A stretch of 19,382 nt of DNA from assembly GCA_022452125.1 (NCBI GenBank), contig JAKURJ010000016.1, positions 1 to 19,382 on the forward strand, given 5' to 3'. This document shows positions 14,790 through 19,382 of this stretch, one piece after another. A model generated the notes under the pieces. That model was not told the origin of the DNA and ran no database searches. It saw only the letters and a program-made list of their open reading frames with translations. Made by a program: the position numbers and the translations under genes. Source of the stretch: Candidatus Poseidoniaceae archaeon (lineage in GTDB: Archaea > Thermoplasmatota > Poseidoniia > Poseidoniales > Poseidoniaceae). Positions within the stretch are counted from its first letter, which is position 1. The number at the start of each line of letters is the position of its first letter.

Positions 14790-15944
14790 GTGTCAGATTC
14801 TAGCGCAGGTCATAAAGTCGGCAATCTCCTTGAAATCGAGCCCAGCATCCTTTCTGGAACACTAAGATTGCCACCTTCCAAGAGCCATTCAATGCGCTGG
14901 TTGACTCTAGCTAGTATGGACGAATCCCCGACAAGAGTCGAGATGTGGGAGATTGGCGAAGATGTGCAAGCCATGATTGATTGTTTGACTAATTTGGGAA
15001 TCAAATGGGATGGTATGACTATGACTGGCGGCGACCTTAATCCGCCAAACTCTGTTTTAGATTGTCAAAATAGTGGAACTGCATTGCGCCTCTTGATTGC
15101 GCAAGCTGCAACTTGCGACTTCCCAATTATACTTGATGGAGACGCAAGCCTTCGAGCAAGGAGTTCCTTACATTTAGTGGAATCGTTAGGAATAAGTGCG
15201 AAATCACTTATGGAAAATTCCGAATATCCTTTACAACTAACTGGGCCATTCATTGCAAAATCAGTTAGTATTGATGTTTCAAAGACATCTCAATTCCACT
15301 CAGCTATGATGCTTATGGCGCCTCGCACTAATGGGTTCAAAATCAAGACCCACGGAGACGCAGTATCCCGAAAGCATTCTGATTTAACTTGGGATTTGTG
15401 TAAAAAAACCGGAGCAGTCATTCCAGGAGAGTCTTGGGTAGTCAACTGTCCAGATGTTGTCATTCCCTCTGATGCTTCTATGATGGCATTTGCAAAACTA
15501 TCAGGATTAGATGTCGAGAATGCACCAGAAGTTGCAGATTCAATAGGTCATGATTTGGAAAACAAATTCTTACGCGATTCTAATGATTTGATCACTCCTA
15601 TGGCTGCATGGCTTGCATTGGGCGAGGGCGGTACGATTAGTGGGGCAAAGCATGCTGCTTTCAAGGAATCAAATCGAATAACGAAGACTGCAGAACTGCT
15701 TTCCAAGTTTGGAATTACATCGACGATAAATGATGACGGTATCACAATTCCCGGGAGCCAAAAACCGGTTCGGCCGCAAGGAATTGTTGAAACATTCGAT
15801 GACCATAGAATTCAGATGACTGCTATACTTCTGGCCTCGATATGTGGAGGTATTATTGAGGGCGCCAATTTGCATAAGGTGGCCTGGCCTAGTTACTTAG
15901 AGCAATTAATCAATCTTGGATTGAATGTCAAAAATCAACCATGA
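14790..15944 (+). CDS. aroA: 3-phosphoshikimate 1-carboxyvinyltransferase (EPSP synthase)
   Basis: The protein is 384 residues from the chosen GTG start. It joins shikimate 3-phosphate with phosphoenolpyruvate in chorismate synthesis. Motifs seen are PSKSHSMR (SKS near 30-32), NSGTALR (93-99, equivalent to NAGTAMR), SQFHSA, an Asp near 265 in SNDLITP that aligns with the catalytic Asp313 of E. coli, KESNR near 291-295, and DDHRIQM near 336. All key residues appear present. GGGGGA lies six bases before the GTG; ATG codons at 14757 and 14784 are in frame but less well spaced. The length is a little shorter than bacterial enzymes (about 420-430). It ends with a ten-base overlap with mutL. Confidence 0.92.
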   Translation: MSDSSAGHKVGNLLEIEPSILSGTLRLPPSKSHSMRWLTLASMDESPTRVEMWEIGEDVQAMIDCLTNLGIKWDGMTMTGGDLNPPNSVLDCQNSGTALRLLIAQAATCDFPIILDGDASLRARSSLHLVESLGISAKSLMENSEYPLQLTGPFIAKSVSIDVSKTSQFHSAMMLMAPRTNGFKIKTHGDAVSRKHSDLTWDLCKKTGAVIPGESWVVNCPDVVIPSDASMMAFAKLSGLDVENAPEVADSIGHDLENKFLRDSNDLITPMAAWLALGEGGTISGAKHAAFKESNRITKTAELLSKFGITSTINDDGITIPGSQKPVRPQGIVETFDDHRIQMTAILLASICGGIIEGANLHKVAWPSYLEQLINLGLNVKNQP

Positions 15945-17836
15945 CGTCCGAAATGATGGTCTAGAGCATTCAGTGGAATCCTCATAGCAGTTGGTCTACC
16001 ATGAACACAAGCCCAAGGGTTTGGGATTCTGCGCATATCATCAAGCAATCTCCTCATCTGTGACAAGTTTAGTTTTTCATTTGCTTTTACTGCACCTCTA
16101 CACGAATTTAGGAATGCCAGATGGTCTTTGCGTTGTTCAATGGTCTCCATAGGAGCTCCATCTTCACTCATATCTAGCAAAATATCATGCATAAATGGTT
16201 CTAATTCGCTTGCAGAAAGCAGAGCAGGTGCACTAGTTATAGAATATCCAGCGGCTTTCTTTTCAATAATGAAACCCATGTTATTCAAATCCTCAATTCT
16301 CGCTTCTAATCTCGCAATTTGTCTAACATCGAGGTCAAGCGGAACAGGCGAGATTCTCTCTTGCGCCTGCCATAGGCTTTCATCATGTCTCAATCTTTCA
16401 TACCGAATTCTTTCGTGTAAAGCGTGTTGATCGATGAGCAATAACTCTTCATCAGCTTGTACTAAGATATACGAATCGGCGAACTGTGCAAGTGGTTCCA
16501 TAGCAGGTAGGTCGTTGATTACCGGTCGCAGTGGTTCAGTATTGTCAATATCTTCTGTTACCCCACATCCAGCATGCCTATGCAATTCTCTTTCGCCAAT
16601 TGAAAGCGCAGGGGCAATGGCTTCAATTCCCGTGATGGTGGTTTGAGAAGATTCAGACTGTGATATTGGTCTAGGCTTTTCCTTCTTGATTTCAATTGGT
16701 TTTTCTCCGGTGAGTGAAATTTGTGCTGTTTGTGCCCATGCAGGCTTCTCAACAACCCTTCTCTCCGCTGGTTGAGGCGCCAATGATGTAATTCCAGTAA
16801 TTCCTCCGCTGGATTCTGGCTCGGTAGGGGTTGATTCTAGAGTGTGAGCAATACTTCGCTCAAGTCTTTCGAGAACACGCCAAGAGTGCTTGAGTCTGAC
16901 TTCTCGCTTGGTAGGGTGCACGTTCACATCGACTTCATCATTTGGTAAATCAAGAAGTAATACTGCAACAGGGTGCCTACCTTGCATCAGTCTCGTCTTG
17001 TATCCTCTTCTGATAGATTGCAAAAACGGTTGAGCAGCGACTGGCCTACCGTTAATCAGAACATGGATTTCATCACCTTTTCCTCGAGTAATGTCAGGAG
17101 TAGAAATCCATCCTGACCATCTTTCATCACCTGGTGCATCAGAATCGCTTTTTGGTGCTGTAATTGGAATCATCTTTCCGGCTTGTCTTCCAAGACCATC
17201 ATACAGGCGGTCTTCCATTTCTTCAACAGCTGGTACTTCCAAAATGGTTTTTTCATCACTAACCAATCTGAACCCAACTTCAGGATGACAGATTGCGTGG
17301 GAGACGACTACGTCTACAATTTTGCTTGTTTCAGTGGCCGGTCTGCGTTGGAAAGCCAATCTTGCAGGTTGATTAGAAAAGATATGGGAAACTTCGATCG
17401 AGGTTCCTTCTGCAATTCCCGCAGGCTCGATTTTGCCTTTGTTTCCGTTATCCATTACTATACTTCGTCCTTCAGTACCTCGCGGCCTACTGGAAATTGA
17501 AAGTTTACTGACCATGCCAATGCTAGCTAATGCTTCTCCTCTGAATCCTAAAGTGCCTATTGCAGCTAAATCTTCTTCATTGGATAGTTTACTGGTTGCA
17601 TGCCTGTCAAGAGAGAGCGGTAAATCGTGCTCGTGGATACCTGTTCCATCATCGGTAATTCTGATCAAATCAAATCCTCCACGGTCGATTTCAATCGTGA
17701 TTCTAGAAGATTTAGCATCAATTGAGTTTTCGATTAACTCCTTGACCACCTGAGCAGGCCTTTCGACAACTTCTCCGGCTGCGATGTGACCTATTGTTCG
17801 ATCATCAAGTTGCTTTATTCTCGAAGGTTCGTTCAT
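15935..17836 (-). CDS. mutL: DNA mismatch repair protein MutL with endonuclease motif
   Basis: This 633-residue protein is of normal MutL length. The N-terminal GHKL ATPase has ELIENSIDA, DDGTGI, RHATSKL and GFRGEALASI. A low-complexity linker lies at about 340-440. The C-terminal domain carries D469-Q-H-A-x2-E475-x4-E480, the metal-binding nicking motif found in MutL of bacteria without MutH, together with SCRGAVK and C610-V-H612-G-R-P near the end, which complete the endonuclease site. MutL links mismatch recognition by MutS to strand nicking. Its ATG overlaps the mutS stop (ATGA), so the pair is one operon. Such bacterial-like MutSL pairs in archaea are usually attributed to ancient transfer. 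Confidence 0.95.
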   Translation of the reverse strand: MNEPSRIKQLDDRTIGHIAAGEVVERPAQVVKELIENSIDAKSSRITIEIDRGGFDLIRITDDGTGIHEHDLPLSLDRHATSKLSNEEDLAAIGTLGFRGEALASIGMVSKLSISSRPRGTEGRSIVMDNGNKGKIEPAGIAEGTSIEVSHIFSNQPARLAFQRRPATETSKIVDVVVSHAICHPEVGFRLVSDEKTILEVPAVEEMEDRLYDGLGRQAGKMIPITAPKSDSDAPGDERWSGWISTPDITRGKGDEIHVLINGRPVAAQPFLQSIRRGYKTRLMQGRHPVAVLLLDLPNDEVDVNVHPTKREVRLKHSWRVLERLERSIAHTLESTPTEPESSGGITGITSLAPQPAERRVVEKPAWAQTAQISLTGEKPIEIKKEKPRPISQSESSQTTITGIEAIAPALSIGERELHRHAGCGVTEDIDNTEPLRPVINDLPAMEPLAQFADSYILVQADEELLLIDQHALHERIRYERLRHDESLWQAQERISPVPLDLDVRQIARLEARIEDLNNMGFIIEKKAAGYSITSAPALLSASELEPFMHDILLDMSEDGAPMETIEQRKDHLAFLNSCRGAVKANEKLNLSQMRRLLDDMRRIPNPWACVHGRPTAMRIPLNALDHHFGRHG

Positions 17837-19382
17837 TGTTCTCCCTCCATTAACCTCAGCAATTCATACAACGCATCGTGGGCTTGCCTTGGGCTCATTG
17901 TGTCTGGGTCTATGCTTGATATTGCTTTTTTCAAAGCCTCTCCCAATTCATCTTTTTCGATTCTAACTTGTGGTTGTCCAACAAATCCTAGCAGAGAAGA
18001 TTGTCCAGCACTACGTGCGGTAGGTGCTCCTTTTTCTCCAGCCTTGGCGCCCTGAGCTTGTCTCTCTAAGAAACCAAGCAGATCACTGGAACGTTCTACA
18101 ACATGCCTTGGAAGTCCTGCTAAAGCGGCAACTTGGACTCCATAGGAATCATCGCATGGACCATCTGAAACAGTGTGTAGGAATTTCAATTCTCCATCAG
18201 ATTCAGCGACCTGAACATGTACATTCACTAGGCCTTCTGCATCACCCTCCAATCCGATTAGTTGATGGTAGTGAGTTGCGAAGAGTGTTCTAGCACCTAT
18301 TCGCTTGCAGATGTCTTCAGTCACAGACCAAGCGATCGATAATCCATCGAAGGTGGAAGTACCTCTGCCTATTTCATCCAATAAAATCAGAGATTTGTTA
18401 GTCGCCCTCTTCAAAATGTGAGCGACCTCCATCATCTCCATCATGAATGTTGAGCGCCCTCTTCTGATATCATCAGATGCTCCAACTCGGGTAAATATAC
18501 GATCAACCAATCCTACTTGTGCGCTACTTGCTGGAACGAAGGAACCCGATTGCGCCAAAACCGATAGTAGTGCTGCACATCGTAAATGGGTTGATTTCCC
18601 TCCCATATTGGGTCCAGTAATTAGGAGGAAGCGACGTTTTTTGTCAAGTTTGAGGTCATTTGGAACAAACCCACTTTGAGCTTCTAATACAGGGTGTCTC
18701 AGGCCTTTAGCGACCAATCTTTCATCTTCGAAAATTGTGGGCCTAGTCCATGATCTGTTCCTTGCGATTTCAGCAAAGCACTGCAATACATCGATTTGTG
18801 CAACGTTAGAACTAATCATTCCTAGAGTTCTGGATTTTTCTCTACATCTATCTCTAAGGTCTCTAAACATGTCATATTCGATTGCGTTGGCCTTGGTTGC
18901 AGCAGTGACAAGTTTGTCTTGCCACTCAACCAATTCTTCTGTAACATATCGGTTTCCGTTAGTCATTTGTTGCCTTCTATTCCAATCCTCTGGAACTTTG
19001 GACAAATGAGTCTTTGTGACTTCAATATACCATCCAATCTGACGATTATGCCTCACCTTTAGCGAAGGAATGTCCAGTCTAGCTCTCTCCTTGACTTCTA
19101 AGTCTTTGAACCACTTATGTCCTACTGCTGCGGCCTTTCTCAACTCATCCAACTTCGCATCTATACCTTCTCTGATTATTCCACCATCGCGCAATGAAAG
19201 GGGCTGCTCATCGTTGAGATTCGCTTGAATATCGATTCGCATCATTTCTAGGACATCTAAGTCTGCAGATAAGGTAGTAAGTAATGAGTCATCTACTTCC
19301 ATGCAGAGTGCCTTTAATCGAGGCATTCTTTCCAGCGCAAGTCCAATTGCAACCAAGTCACGACCACCTGAACGGTTCTAGG
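17833..19382 (-). CDS. mutS: DNA mismatch repair protein MutS, C-terminal part, cut by the window edge
   Basis: At least 507 residues are visible, covering part of the lever domain, the clamp (RQIGWYIEVTKTHLSKVP), and the full ABC-type ATPase. That has Walker A GPNMGGKST (18589-18615), Walker B with LLDEIGRGTSTFDG, and FATHYHQL. The protein binds mismatches and, through ATP, recruits MutL, encoded right after with a four-base overlap. MutS is usually about 850 residues, so the N-terminal mismatch-binding domain lies beyond the edge. Upstream of the TTG at 19356 the frame continues as NRSGGRD, a conserved part of the lever, but then meets TAG at 19380-19378. This may be an edge sequencing error or a real nonsense codon, since the homology clearly runs across it. 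Confidence 0.92.

Overview
The window looks like chromosomal DNA of a planktonic euryarchaeon, most likely Marine Group II (Candidatus Poseidoniales, Thermoplasmatota). This is inferred from the gene set. Euryarchaeal RPA with its RPA-associated partner, a geranylgeranyl reductase next to a prenyl diphosphate synthase, an archaeal-type pilin and an archaeal-type secretion ATPase sit beside bacterial-type MutS/MutL. DNA is of moderate GC and densely coded, and no stretch above 300 bases lacks a gene. Many starts carry GAGGT(G)-like ribosome sites about 5-7 bases upstream, and this spacing was used to pick starts.

Layout. 1-1523: end of tldD, then tldE, the two halves of a metalloprotease. 1612-4350: a possible 32-residue leader ORF, the large replication protein A subunit, and the RPA-associated OB-fold protein, with overlapping ends. 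4411-7320: a tight four-gene operon of an unrecognised 117-residue protein, two single-domain ArlJ/TadB-TadC-like membrane platforms, and a TadA/ArlI-like ATPase, together a minimal type IV filament or secretion motor. 7317-9056 (minus): a protein with three SAP-like motifs and a proline-rich heptad repeat. 9057-9240 is a divergent region rich in inverted repeats. 9241-9870: a helical coiled-coil protein. 9867-11006 (minus): a divergent porphobilinogen-deaminase-like protein that seems to lack catalytic residues. 11087-13171: polyprenyl diphosphate synthase and geranylgeranyl reductase, a lipid pair. 13254-13733: an orphan type IV pilin-like protein. 13730-14698 (minus): moaA. 14790-15944: aroA. 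15935-19382 (minus): mutL and the 3' part of mutS, a mismatch-repair operon.

The window is mostly housekeeping: DNA replication and repair, membrane lipids, shikimate pathway and molybdenum cofactor. Less explained parts are the motor operon with its unknown first gene, the deaminase-like protein, and the divergent SAP/coiled-coil pair. Three of the four tail-to-tail gene pairs end in a four-base overlap that shares the stop codons. I saw no rRNA, tRNA, CRISPR array, insertion sequence or integrase. All family calls come from reading motifs; no database search was run.
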